Positions 31,372 through 38,832 of a stretch of DNA of 38,832 nucleotides are shown here, one piece after another. Under the pieces are notes generated by a model. It was given only the letters and a program-made list of their open reading frames with translations, was not told the origin of the DNA and did no database searches. The stretch spans positions 1 to 38,832 of the forward strand of contig NZ_QDFI01000040.1 in NCBI RefSeq assembly GCF_003254465.1, written 5' to 3'. Position 1 is the stretch's first letter. Each line of letters begins with the position of its first letter. The position numbers and the translations under genes are program-made. This DNA comes from Meridianimarinicoccus zhengii. Its GTDB lineage: Bacteria; Pseudomonadota; Alphaproteobacteria; Rhodobacterales; Rhodobacteraceae.

Positions 31372-32695
31372 GGACGGGCTCCTTGCCATGGATCGCCGCG
31401 TCCTGCCGCGCGCGCAATTCCACGATGCGGGACGCGGGCAGGCGGGTGTTCGCCGCGGTGATGAGATCGCCCTTCGCGATGGGCGCGGTCACGACAGCCC
31501 CGGTCAACAGCCCCGCCGGATGCGCGCCCATGGCGCGGGCGCGGGGGGCGGTCATGGCCCAGGCGCGATAGGTGTATTCGCCGATCTGGTCGAGCACCTC
31601 GCCGGGTTTCAGGGCACGCTTGGCCACCGCCGCAACCTCGGCCACGGGGCGATCCAGCGGAACCATGTCCGCCTTGCCATAAAGGACGGCGCGCGCGCAG
31701 GTCAGCGGTACCTCCAGCGAGGTCAGGTGATAGGGCCGCAGGAACGTGAAATAGGGTCCGTCGCCCATCTTCAGGTCGGTCATGCGCTCGCGCACGCGGG
31801 GGTGCTCCGCCTCCACGATGCAGAACACGCCGGGCGCCACGCCTTGCCCGACCGAGAAGTCCACCCGGCCTGCGCCCGACAGGACACCGCCATCGGCCTG
31901 CGGCACCAGCACCTTCGCCAGTTCCTTGGGCCCGGCGGCAGGCCCGTGCATCCCGTCGCAATCGGGGATCAGGCCTGTGGCATTGGCGATGGCGCACATT
32001 TCCACCATGGTCTTGGACCCGTCCACGAATTCGACCAGCAGACGGGGGTTCATGTGCCGCGCCCTTGCTTCGGCTTCGTAGGCATCGGGGGTGGCGTCGA
32101 TGTTCAGCGGGTTGTTCTTGCCCTTGCCCGCGCAGACAATCCGGTGCCCCATGGCCGAGGCGAACTCGATCAGCTCCATGCAGGCGGACGGCTCGTCCCC
32201 CGCGCCAAGGCTGTAGACCACGCCCAGCCGGTCCGCCTCCCGCCGCAGGTAGGCGCCGATTGTCACGTCGGCTTCCACGTTCATCATCACGAGATGCTTG
32301 CCGGCCTCCATCGCGCGCAGGCCGATGTCGGCGCCGACCGACGGCACCCCGGTCGCATCGATCATCACGTCGATCAACCCGCAGCCGATCAGCGCGTCGG
32401 CGCTATCGGCGATGGCGGTGCGGCCCTGTTCGATGGCGGCGGCCACGGCGTCGGGCGTGTTCGCGTCGGTGCTGTGGCCGGGCTCGCGGTGCGCGATCTC
32501 GACGGCGCGATGCGCCGCTGCGGGATCGATTTCGGATATCGCCGCAAGCTCGACCCCGTCCATCATCGCCGCGCGGGTGACGATATCGGTCCCCATCTCG
32601 CCCGCGCCCACGAGCCCGATGCGGACCGGGCGCCCGGCATCGGCGCGCGCCGCCAGGTCCCGTGCAAGCCCGGTCAGTGCGATATTCGATGCCAT
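31364..32695 (-). CDS. NAD(P) oxidoreductase, homoserine-dehydrogenase-like with SAF domain (DRL-like family)
   Basis: 443 residues. Rossmann motif RIGLVGAGEMG (Gly30, Gly32, Gly35), then GVPSVGADIGLRAMEAGKHL and VMMNVEADVTIGAYLRREAD; the C-terminus is a SAF domain (GAVVTAPIAKGDLITAANTR). This is the COG4091 family. One member, DRL of Brucella, replaces DXP reductoisomerase in isoprenoid synthesis, but most members have unknown substrates. Here it heads an operon with acetoin-type E1/E2 genes, so a catabolic role on a sugar phosphate is more likely. ATG at 32695 has AAGGGG upstream. Which substrate it uses cannot be told from the sequence. Confidence 0.85.
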   Translation of the reverse strand: MASNIALTGLARDLAARADAGRPVRIGLVGAGEMGTDIVTRAAMMDGVELAAISEIDPAAAHRAVEIAHREPGHSTDANTPDAVAAAIEQGRTAIADSADALIGCGLIDVMIDATGVPSVGADIGLRAMEAGKHLVMMNVEADVTIGAYLRREADRLGVVYSLGAGDEPSACMELIEFASAMGHRIVCAGKGKNNPLNIDATPDAYEAEARARHMNPRLLVEFVDGSKTMVEMCAIANATGLIPDCDGMHGPAAGPKELAKVLVPQADGGVLSGAGRVDFSVGQGVAPGVFCIVEAEHPRVRERMTDLKMGDGPYFTFLRPYHLTSLEVPLTCARAVLYGKADMVPLDRPVAEVAAVAKRALKPGEVLDQIGEYTYRAWAMTAPRARAMGAHPAGLLTGAVVTAPIAKGDLITAANTRLPASRIVELRARQDAAIHGKEPVHA

Positions 32696-32726
32696 GCTGG
32701 TACGCCCCTTCGTGCCGTGTGTCGCG

Positions 32727-32755
32727 ATGATTGTGAACTTTCGTTGCAGTGTCAA
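32727..32755 (-). promoter_or_regulatory. Probable promoter of the oxidoreductase-aco operon
   Basis: On the minus strand a perfect TTGACA (32750-32755) is separated by 17 bases from AATCAT (32727-32732, four of six consensus positions), upstream of the ATG at 32695. A TGAACT half-site (32734-32739) lies inside the spacer and TGTTCA (32762-32767) just upstream, so SorC binding could control it directly. Confidence 0.6.
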
Positions 32756-32904
32756 ATCATTTGTTCAAGCCAGTGGGTGCATCCACATTATTTACTTGTC
32801 ACATTTTGCCGCATTGCGGCATGGAATTGTGTGACTGCGCATCATTATTCTGTTGACACACAGGGGCATGTGAACAACGGTTGAGATGAACAATCAAATG
32901 TTCA
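32734..32904. promoter_or_regulatory. Array of probable SorC operators in the divergent region
   Basis: Half-sites: TGAACT 32734-32739, TGTTCA 32762-32767, TGAACA 32871-32876, TGAACA 32887-32892 and TGTTCA 32899-32904. The last two form an inverted repeat with a 6-base spacer. A separate perfect 7-1-7 palindrome (TGCCGCA T TGCGGCA) lies at 32807-32821 and may bind another regulator. A TTGACA at 32853-32858 could serve the rightward operon, but no good -10 follows. The region is A+T-rich for this genome. Confidence 0.6.
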
Positions 32905-32978
32905 CGGGATCATGACCCGCCCGCGCGCCGGACGATGTGGCCGAAGGACGGGCAGGCAATGTCAACTGGGAGGATACG

Positions 32979-34532
32979 ATGGGTAAGGCTGGATCACTTT
33001 CGCGGCGTTCGTTTCTGAAATCCACCTCTGCGGCGGGGTTTGCCGCGGCGGGGGGCGGATTCGCGCTGCCCGCGCTGGCGCAGGCGGGGCTTCCGGACCC
33101 GCAATCGGTGCTCGACGGTATCGCGATCTCGAAATACGTCCGCGCGGATTACCGCGACCTCTATGGCATGTCCGACGACAAGCCGATCTGGGACAATTCC
33201 AAGGACTGGATCCGCACCGTGGACTGGGAAAAGGTCCGCAGCGAGCTTTCCGGCACAACCGTGCGGTTCGCCGTGGGTGCCGCCGACGCTGAATCCGCGG
33301 CCGAAGGTCTTGCCCCGTTCGAAGCGCTCTCGGGCATTTCGGTCGAACTGGTCCCGATCCCGGACGACAGCATGTACGACAAGGTGCTGGCCGAGTTCAT
33401 CTCCGGCAATGCGTCGTTCGACGCGCTGCAGTTCTTCTCGCCGTGGATGGGGGATTTCGCGGCACCGGGGTTCCTGTACCCGCTCGACGAGTTCGCCGAG
33501 AAATGGTCGTTGCCGCTGGATGACTTCTACGACACCTACCGTCTGAACTACGGCTTCTTCAACGGCAAGATGTACGGTATCCCGTTCGATTGCGACGTGC
33601 AGATGGTGCACCTGCGCAAGGGCTACATGGAGCAGATCCTTGGCGGGCCGGTGGACCGGGTGACGTCCGTGCCGACATACGACGAACTGATCCGCGTGTC
33701 GGGTGAACTGAACCGGATCGAACCGGGCGTGTCCGGCGTGGGCCTGATGGCGGCGCCGGGATTCTGGTCCACCTACACGTGGGAACATATCGCGGCGCAG
33801 GCCGGCATGATGCTGTTCGACGAGAACTGGGAGCCGATCTTCAACGGCGACGCAGGCATGAAGGGGCTGGAAATCATGCTGGCCCTGTCCAAGAACGCCA
33901 ACGAAGGCCACGCGGGCGCCGGCTGGCCGGAAAACCGCGCGGCATGGCTGGGCGGACAGGTCGCCACCAATATCAGCTGGCAGGACAGCGGCACCCAGGC
34001 GATGCGCCCGGACCAGAGCCAGATCGTGGACGATTTCGTCACCATCTACGAGCCGCGGATCGAGGGCGGGCGGTTCGCGCCGCCGAACATCGCCGGGTCC
34101 ACGTCCTGCGTGTCGGCCTCGGCCCAGAATCCGGAAGGCGCGTTCCTGATGCTCGGGTTCCTCACGACCGCGTCGATCATGGCTATGAACGAGGCGAACG
34201 CGAACGGCGTGGCGCCGGGCTACAAGTCCGTGCTGACCAACCCGAACCTTCAGGCCGTGTCCCAGCCCGCCAAGGTCTGGTCGGAAAGCCTCGAACATGC
34301 GTGGTGCGCGCCGCGCCTGCCGGGGGCCTTCCCGATCGAGCAAGCCATCGGCAACGAGATCAACCGCGCCGTCGTCGGCCAGATCACCGCGAAGGAGGCG
34401 CTGGACAACGCCGCGTCCGCGGTGCGCCGGATCATGGAATCGAACGGCTTCTACCAGGGCCGTGACCCAGTGGACTACGCGGCCGCCGCGCCGGGGCTCT
34501 ACGTGGGCGAGGGGCGTCCGCTGCCCTTCTGA
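32979..34532 (+). CDS. ABC sugar-type solute-binding protein, Tat-exported
   Basis: 517 residues of the family 1 extracellular binding proteins. The signal has a twin-arginine motif SRRSFLKST (about 8-16) followed by a hydrophobic Ala/Gly run and LPALAQAG cleavage region. Core segments include ALQFFSPWMGDFAAPGFLYP and YGIPFDCDVQMVHLRKGYME (open/close domains). Tat export suggests folding before transport. ATG at 32979 follows GGGAGG by 5 bases; upstream reading is not supported. It leads the transporter operon, so its ligand is probably the substrate of the divergently encoded enzymes. Confidence 0.93.
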   Translation: MGKAGSLSRRSFLKSTSAAGFAAAGGGFALPALAQAGLPDPQSVLDGIAISKYVRADYRDLYGMSDDKPIWDNSKDWIRTVDWEKVRSELSGTTVRFAVGAADAESAAEGLAPFEALSGISVELVPIPDDSMYDKVLAEFISGNASFDALQFFSPWMGDFAAPGFLYPLDEFAEKWSLPLDDFYDTYRLNYGFFNGKMYGIPFDCDVQMVHLRKGYMEQILGGPVDRVTSVPTYDELIRVSGELNRIEPGVSGVGLMAAPGFWSTYTWEHIAAQAGMMLFDENWEPIFNGDAGMKGLEIMLALSKNANEGHAGAGWPENRAAWLGGQVATNISWQDSGTQAMRPDQSQIVDDFVTIYEPRIEGGRFAPPNIAGSTSCVSASAQNPEGAFLMLGFLTTASIMAMNEANANGVAPGYKSVLTNPNLQAVSQPAKVWSESLEHAWCAPRLPGAFPIEQAIGNEINRAVVGQITAKEALDNAASAVRRIMESNGFYQGRDPVDYAAAAPGLYVGEGRPLPF

Positions 34533-34571
34533 TCCCCGCAGACGACGACACGACAACGACAGGATATCCGC

Positions 34572-35516
34572 ATGGGCGAGACTTCCCTGTCGGGCACCGG
34601 GGCGGCGCGATCCGCCCCGGCACGTCCGGCCACCAGCCGCCTTCGCCGCCGCCCGCGCTGGCTGAAGACGGCGTTCCCCTATCTGCTGGTGGCACCGGCC
34701 GTCATCTACCTGATGCTGATCACGCTCTATCCCGGCATCTACGCGATCATCCAGAGCTTTTACGCCGTCAAGTTCGGGCCATGGCAGCCCGTGGGCTTTG
34801 CCAATTACGTCCGGCTCTGGGGCGACTACCAGTTCTGGGGTGCGCTGTGGAACACGCTGGTGATCGGGTCCATCGCACTGACACTGCAATGCGTGCTGGC
34901 GCTGCTGCTCGCGTTCTTCGCCTATCGCGATCCGTGGGTGCGCGGCTGGCGGATCGTGTTCCTGCTGCCGATGCTGTTCATGCCCTCGGCGGTGGCGTTC
35001 ATCTTCAAGCTGTCGTTTCTCGACGCCCGCGTGGTGTCGGACCTGCTGATCCGTGTCGGACTGATCGACGGCAATCTCGCCATCCAGTCTTCGGTCTGGA
35101 TGAGCCGGGGCCTGCTGATCCTTGCCGACGTGTGGCAATGGACGCCGTTCCTGTTCATCATCTTCGTCGCCGCCCTTCAGGGCCAGGACGAGGAGGTCGA
35201 GGAGGCCGCGCGGCTCGACGGTGCGTCATGGCCCGCGATCTTCTGGAACATATCCCTGCCGATGATGAAGCCGGTGATCGCCGTAGCGCTGATCCTGCGC
35301 GGCATCGACATCACCACCATGTTCACCAACGTCTTCATCATCACCAAGGGCGGCCCGGCCTTCGGCACCGAAACCATCAGCTATTTCATCTACCGCACGG
35401 GGTTCCGGTTCTTCGACTTCGGCTATGCCTCGGCGGCGTCGGTGATCATGCTGATCCTCACCATCCTGATCGCGCAATTCGTCGTGAAACGCGCCTTCGT
35501 GTCGGCACGGAGCTGA
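34572..35516 (+). CDS. ABC permease (MalF-type)
   Basis: 314 residues, about six membrane helices (AFPYLLVAPAVIYLMLITLY near 35; LWNTLVIGSIALTLQCVLAL near 95; others to the C-terminus). The cytoplasmic EAA loop is EEAARLDGASWPAIFWNISL (about 212-231), which contacts the ATPase. The N-terminus carries a basic RLRRRPRWLK anchor. ATG at 34572 follows AGGA; a 39-base gap separates it from the binding protein gene. Confidence 0.94.
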   Translation: MGETSLSGTGAARSAPARPATSRLRRRPRWLKTAFPYLLVAPAVIYLMLITLYPGIYAIIQSFYAVKFGPWQPVGFANYVRLWGDYQFWGALWNTLVIGSIALTLQCVLALLLAFFAYRDPWVRGWRIVFLLPMLFMPSAVAFIFKLSFLDARVVSDLLIRVGLIDGNLAIQSSVWMSRGLLILADVWQWTPFLFIIFVAALQGQDEEVEEAARLDGASWPAIFWNISLPMMKPVIAVALILRGIDITTMFTNVFIITKGGPAFGTETISYFIYRTGFRFFDFGYASAASVIMLILTILIAQFVVKRAFVSARS

Positions 35517-35519
35517 GCC

Positions 35520-36365
35520 ATGGCCTCGATGCGCAAGAAATCCCGCGGCGACAACCTGGTGCTGCGCTATGCCATCCTCGGGGCCTGGGCGCTGGTTTGC
35601 CTGCTGCCGGTGCTGTGGTTCCTGTCCATCGGCCTGCGCCCGCGGACTGAAATCATCACCCCCCAGCCGATCTACTGGCCGACCTTCTCGCTCGATGCGT
35701 GGCACATGATCTGGTCGGACTGGCCGATGGCGCGCTACCTGCGCAACTCGGTGCTGGCGATCATCGGGTCGGTGCTGATCGATCTGGTGCTGGCGATCCC
35801 GGCGGCCTATTCGCTGTCGCGCTACACCTATCGCGGGCGGGACGATATCGGGTTCTACATCCTGTCCACGCGGATGATGGCGCCCGCCATCGTGGCGATC
35901 CCGATCTTCTTCCTGTTCCGCAACGCGGGGCTTCTGGACACGATCTGGGCCTTGATGCTGATCTACGCCGCGATCAACCTGTCCTTCGTGACGTGGATCA
36001 TCCGGTCCTACATGCTCGACATTCCCAAGGAACTGGAGGACGCGGCCCGCACCGACGGCGCCAGCGACCTGCGCATCCTGTGGGAAATCATCATCCCCGC
36101 GATTCTGCCCGGCATCATCACCGCGTCGGTCATCGCCATGATCTTCGCGATCAACGAATTCCTGTTCACGCTGCTCATCGCCTCCACCTCGCAGGCCTAC
36201 ACCATGTCGGTCGCGCTGGCGAATTTCACCGGCGGCTCGGACGGGGTGATCTACAACGCCATCGCACTTGTGGCCTTCCTCGCCTTCGTGCCGGTGTTCA
36301 TCGTGGTGGTCGCCATCCAGAAACACCTGAGCCGCGGTCTGACCATGGGCGCGGTAAAAGGCTGA
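35520..36365 (+). CDS. ABC permease (MalG-type)
   Basis: 281 residues, about six membrane helices, with the EAA loop LEDAARTDGASDLRILWEII (about 176-195). It pairs with the preceding permease to form the channel. The ATG at 35520 is 3 bases after the previous stop, so translation is coupled. The C-terminus KHLSRGLTMGAVKG is typical of the family. Confidence 0.94.
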   Translation: MASMRKKSRGDNLVLRYAILGAWALVCLLPVLWFLSIGLRPRTEIITPQPIYWPTFSLDAWHMIWSDWPMARYLRNSVLAIIGSVLIDLVLAIPAAYSLSRYTYRGRDDIGFYILSTRMMAPAIVAIPIFFLFRNAGLLDTIWALMLIYAAINLSFVTWIIRSYMLDIPKELEDAARTDGASDLRILWEIIIPAILPGIITASVIAMIFAINEFLFTLLIASTSQAYTMSVALANFTGGSDGVIYNAIALVAFLAFVPVFIVVVAIQKHLSRGLTMGAVKG

Positions 36366-36458
36366 CACGCCGAACGCGCAGCGGGGCGAGTCTTGCTGCG
36401 CCGTTGGCATCACAACCACCAAGCCGCCGAACGCGGCACGACAAGGACAAGAACGCCC

Positions 36459-37508
36459 ATGGCACGGATCGAGCTGGCCGACATACAGAAGAAATTCGGA
36501 CTGGTCTGGGGCGTGCGCGATGTGAACATCGACATCGCCGATGAGGAATTCATCGTCTTCCTCGGCCCTTCGGGCTGCGGCAAGACCACCACGATGCGCA
36601 TGATCGCGGGGCTGGAAGAGCCGACCGAGGGCGAGATCCGCATGGATGGCGAGGTGATGAACGACATCGACGCGCGCGACCGCGACGTGGCGATGGTGTT
36701 CCAAGGCTACGCGCTTTACCCCAACATGACGATCTACGAAAACATCCGCTTTCCGCTGCGGATGCGGGGCGTGCCGCGGGCGGAACAGGACGCGCTGGTG
36801 CGGCAGGCCGCGGGGCTGGTGGAACTGACTGATTACCTCGACCGCAAGCCGCAGGCCCTGTCGGGCGGGCAACGGCAGCGTGCGGCGCTGGCCCGCGCCA
36901 TCGTGCGCCAGCCGCAGGTTTTCCTGATGGACGAGCCGCTTTCCAACCTCGACGCCAAGCTGCGGCAGGCGATGCGGGTGCAGATCAAGCATATCCAGCG
37001 CCAGTTGCGCATCACCACCGTCTACGTGACCCACGACCAGATCGAGGCGATGACGCTCGCCGACCGGATCGTCATCATGCAGTCGGGCGCGGTTCAGCAG
37101 ATCGGCACGCCCGACCAGATCTACAACGATCCGGCGAACACATTCGTGGCGGGTTTCATCGGTGCGCCGCCCATGAACCTGATCGCCGGGCGGCTGGCGG
37201 ACGGCACCTTCACCGCGCCCGGTCTGCGCGTCACGGGCCTGCCAGAACGGCGCGGCGGAAAGGTGACGCTCGGCATCCGCCCCGAGGATTGCCACGTCAC
37301 CGTGGGCGCGGATCACCTGCAGGGCATCGTCTTCGGCGTGGAGCCGACGGGCGAGACGACCTACCTGACCGTGAAGGCCGGCGAGAAGCTGGTGGAGGTC
37401 AAGGCCGACCGGGATTTCCGCGCGGATCTGGACACGCCCGTCGCCGTGGGCTTCGATACGACCCGGCTATACCTGTTCGACACGGCCAGCGGCGACCGGC
37501 TGCGTTGA
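36459..37508 (+). CDS. ABC sugar importer ATPase (UgpC/MsmK-type)
   Basis: 349 residues. Walker A GPSGCGKT (36-43), Q-loop FQGYALYP (about 81-88), signature LSGGQ (134-138), Walker B VFLMDEP (154-160), H-loop VTHDQIEA. The C-terminal TOBE/regulatory domain (LGIRPEDCHV and VEPTGETTYLTVKAGEK) matches sugar importers. ATG at 36459 is chosen because the upstream stretch is basic and unlike the family. The 93-base gap before it is larger than the others in the operon but shows no clear terminator. Confidence 0.95.
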   Translation: MARIELADIQKKFGLVWGVRDVNIDIADEEFIVFLGPSGCGKTTTMRMIAGLEEPTEGEIRMDGEVMNDIDARDRDVAMVFQGYALYPNMTIYENIRFPLRMRGVPRAEQDALVRQAAGLVELTDYLDRKPQALSGGQRQRAALARAIVRQPQVFLMDEPLSNLDAKLRQAMRVQIKHIQRQLRITTVYVTHDQIEAMTLADRIVIMQSGAVQQIGTPDQIYNDPANTFVAGFIGAPPMNLIAGRLADGTFTAPGLRVTGLPERRGGKVTLGIRPEDCHVTVGADHLQGIVFGVEPTGETTYLTVKAGEKLVEVKADRDFRADLDTPVAVGFDTTRLYLFDTASGDRLR

Positions 37509-37536
37509 GGACTGCCAGCCGCGGAGAGGAGGGACC

Positions 37537-38493
37537 ATGACATTCGACTACACCTCGATGGGGTTCTACACGTTCGACGCGCTCTGCCGCCCCGTCACCG
37601 ACCTGCCGCCGGGCGGGGGCACGTTCTTCGTGGACGACTTCGCGCTGGCGGTGTCCGGGGCGGCCGGGTCGGCGGCCATCGTGGCGGCCAAGCACGGGCT
37701 GCGGGTGCAGGCCGTGGGCGGCGTGGGCCATGACCTGATGGGCGACTGGGTGCTGCGGCGGCTGGACGATTTCGGGGTGGACCGGGGGATGATGCAGCGC
37801 TGCGACGGCTTCACCACCTCATCCAGCATCGTCACGACCCGCCCCGATGGCGCGCGCCCCGCGCTGCACAAACGCGGTGCGACCGCCGGGTTCTACATCG
37901 ACGATACGCAGGCCGACAGGGTGCTGGATACGAAAATCCTGCATGTCGGCGGCGTCGGGCTGATGGACGCCATGGACCGCGGGCGCAATGCAGAACTGTT
38001 GCAGGCGGCGCGCGCGCGCGGTGCCACCACCACGCTCGATGTCTTCGCCTCCACCGCCGACGATCTGCCGCTGGTCCGCCCGCTCCTCGCCCATACCGAC
38101 TTTTTCATGCCCTCGGAGGAAGAGGCGATGGCCCTGTCCGGCCTGACGGATTTCGAGGATATCGCTTCCTTCCTGCTGGATCAGGGCGTGGGGGCCGTGA
38201 TCCTGACGCTGGGCGAAAAGGGGGCGATGTACCGCGACCGGGACGGGCAGCGCATCGACCTGCCCGCCTATGCGGTGGACGTCGTGTGCACCTGCGGCTG
38301 CGGGGACTGCTTCAACGCGGGCTTCGCCACCGGGCTGCATCTGGGCCGCCCGATCGCGGACTGCATCCGGATGGGCCAGGCGGCGTCGGCGCAGAACGCC
38401 ACCGGGCTCGGATCGCAGGCCGGGGTCGTCGATCTGGACCACACGCTCAAGTTCATGGCGGAGACACCGACGCGGTGCTATGCTGACGCGTGA
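37537..38493 (+). CDS. PfkB/ribokinase-family sugar kinase
   Basis: 318 residues. Motif 1 region FALAVSGAAGSAAIVAAKHG (about 35-54) and motif 2 VVCTCGCGDCFNAGF (249-263) with the catalytic Asp257 in GCGD. It phosphorylates a sugar or polyol with ATP. The unusual Cys-rich C-T-C-G-C-G-D in place of D-T-T-G-A-G-D keeps the Gly and Asp of the anion hole. As the last characterised gene of the transporter operon it should act on the imported substrate, which would supply the phosphorylated ligand for SorC. Confidence 0.9.
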   Translation: MTFDYTSMGFYTFDALCRPVTDLPPGGGTFFVDDFALAVSGAAGSAAIVAAKHGLRVQAVGGVGHDLMGDWVLRRLDDFGVDRGMMQRCDGFTTSSSIVTTRPDGARPALHKRGATAGFYIDDTQADRVLDTKILHVGGVGLMDAMDRGRNAELLQAARARGATTTLDVFASTADDLPLVRPLLAHTDFFMPSEEEAMALSGLTDFEDIASFLLDQGVGAVILTLGEKGAMYRDRDGQRIDLPAYAVDVVCTCGCGDCFNAGFATGLHLGRPIADCIRMGQAASAQNATGLGSQAGVVDLDHTLKFMAETPTRCYADA

Positions 38494-38832
38494 TGACGCA
38501 ATCCCGCGAGCCGCTTGACGAATCCATGCCCCAGACATCCGCCAGCCCCGCCATCGTCCGGGCCCTCAAGGGTCCGTTCCGCGACATCCTGCGAGGGATG
38601 ACCAGCATGGCGGGCGCGACGGAGGACATGCTCCAACCCGCCGCACGCGCGCTGCCCGGCCCCCTGCGGGACGCCGTCAAACAGGCGCTGCGCACGCTCG
38701 AAGGGCAGGGCGACCGGCTGCTGACCCCCGACATCACGCAGGACGATATCCGCCGCGCCGCGGCCTTCCTGCGCGGCGACGTGCACGGGCGCGGCGACGC
38801 GGCCGGCTGCGCGCGCGTGCTGGCCTTCGCCT
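38493..38832 (+). CDS. Unknown protein, C-terminus beyond the window
   Basis: ATG at 38493 shares a base with the kinase stop (TGATG). The open frame reads MTQSREPLDESMPQTSASPA and continues through AIVRALKGPFRDILRGMTSM, helical and Pro-poor later, to the last base. No family recognised. Tight coupling to the kinase suggests a related role, but only 113 codons are visible. Confidence 0.6.
   Translation, partial: MTQSREPLDESMPQTSASPAIVRALKGPFRDILRGMTSMAGATEDMLQPAARALPGPLRDAVKQALRTLEGQGDRLLTPDITQDDIRRAAAFLRGDVHGRGDAAGCARVLAFA

Noticed and set aside
31364-32695. Calling the oxidoreductase the isoprenoid-pathway DRL enzyme
   Set aside because: The family match is real, but the operon is catabolic and most family members are not DRL; a housekeeping biosynthetic role is not supported by context.
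31346-32884. A 512-codon rightward frame opposite the oxidoreductase
   Set aside because: Shadow of the NAD(P) oxidoreductase gene and part of the intergenic region; no recognisable protein.
32994-37316. Very long leftward open frames opposite the ABC transporter genes (about 714 and 696 codons)
   Set aside because: His/Arg/Asp-rich composition without any domain; the forward genes carry clear transporter motifs.
1-38832. tRNA, rRNA, CRISPR array, insertion sequence
   Set aside because: No cloverleaf, regularly spaced repeat array or separate IS transposase was seen while reading both strands; the DDE transposase present belongs to the phage.

Overview
The window is GC-rich DNA, most likely from an alphaproteobacterium of the Rhodobacterales type. 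That placement rests on codon and GC character, on the phage gene set, and on the SorC regulator and Tat-exported binding-protein context; no marker gene is present. It has two parts: most of a Mu-like transposable prophage (1 to about 26.7 kb, its left end lying outside the window) and a host carbohydrate-catabolism locus (about 26.9 to 38.8 kb).

The prophage is read almost entirely leftward. From right to left it has an immunity region (S24-fold repressor and a lipoprotein gene rightward, a Cro/Ner-like gene leftward), small early genes, a ParB-like protein, a MuA transposase with an intact DDE triad, the MuB ATPase, a run of small DNA-binding proteins (one broken by a one-base shift), DUF3164, GemA and a Mor-type activator. 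Then come the lysis genes (amidase, holin-like), the Mu gp25/gp26/gp27 homologues, the large terminase, portal, gpF, protease/scaffold gpI/Z, major head gpT, gp35, gp36, gpG and gp37. Last are V, W and J baseplate genes in P2-like order. The head and transposition modules are thus Mu-type, and the part of the tail that is visible is P2-type. Genes are packed with many 1-, 4- and 8-base overlaps.

Three loci inside the prophage look like cargo: a GTG-started 335-aa soluble protein coupled to a four-helix membrane protein (13755-15343) between Mor and the lysis genes; a rightward pair made of a 55-aa Pro-rich peptide and a two-helix SLATT-like membrane protein (23525-24249) set against the early operon; and a lipoprotein directly behind the repressor (25641-26384). 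A 170-aa A+T-richer gene before the terminase (10730-11242) is a fourth candidate. The repressor keeps the S24 fold but appears to have lost the Ser and Lys needed for self-cleavage. Repeated CGTCCCAG cores at 26.4-26.7 kb probably mark the right prophage end.

The host locus is a divergon. Leftward: an NAD(P) oxidoreductase of the homoserine-dehydrogenase-like/SAF family (which includes the DXP-reductoisomerase-like enzyme DRL), acetoin-dehydrogenase-type E1 alpha and beta, an E2-like lipoyl/hydrolase protein, and a SorC regulator. Rightward: a Tat-exported sugar-binding protein, two permeases, an ATPase, a PfkB-type kinase and the start of an unknown gene. Repeated TGAACA/TGTTCA half-sites in the intergenic region are probable SorC operators. 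Read together, the enzymes suggest uptake, phosphorylation, oxidation/isomerisation and TPP/lipoyl-dependent cleavage of a methyl-ketose. One chemically coherent hypothesis is catabolism of 2-C-methyl-D-erythritol or 1-deoxy-D-xylulose through DXP to acetyl-CoA and glyceraldehyde 3-phosphate. No RNA gene or CRISPR array was seen.
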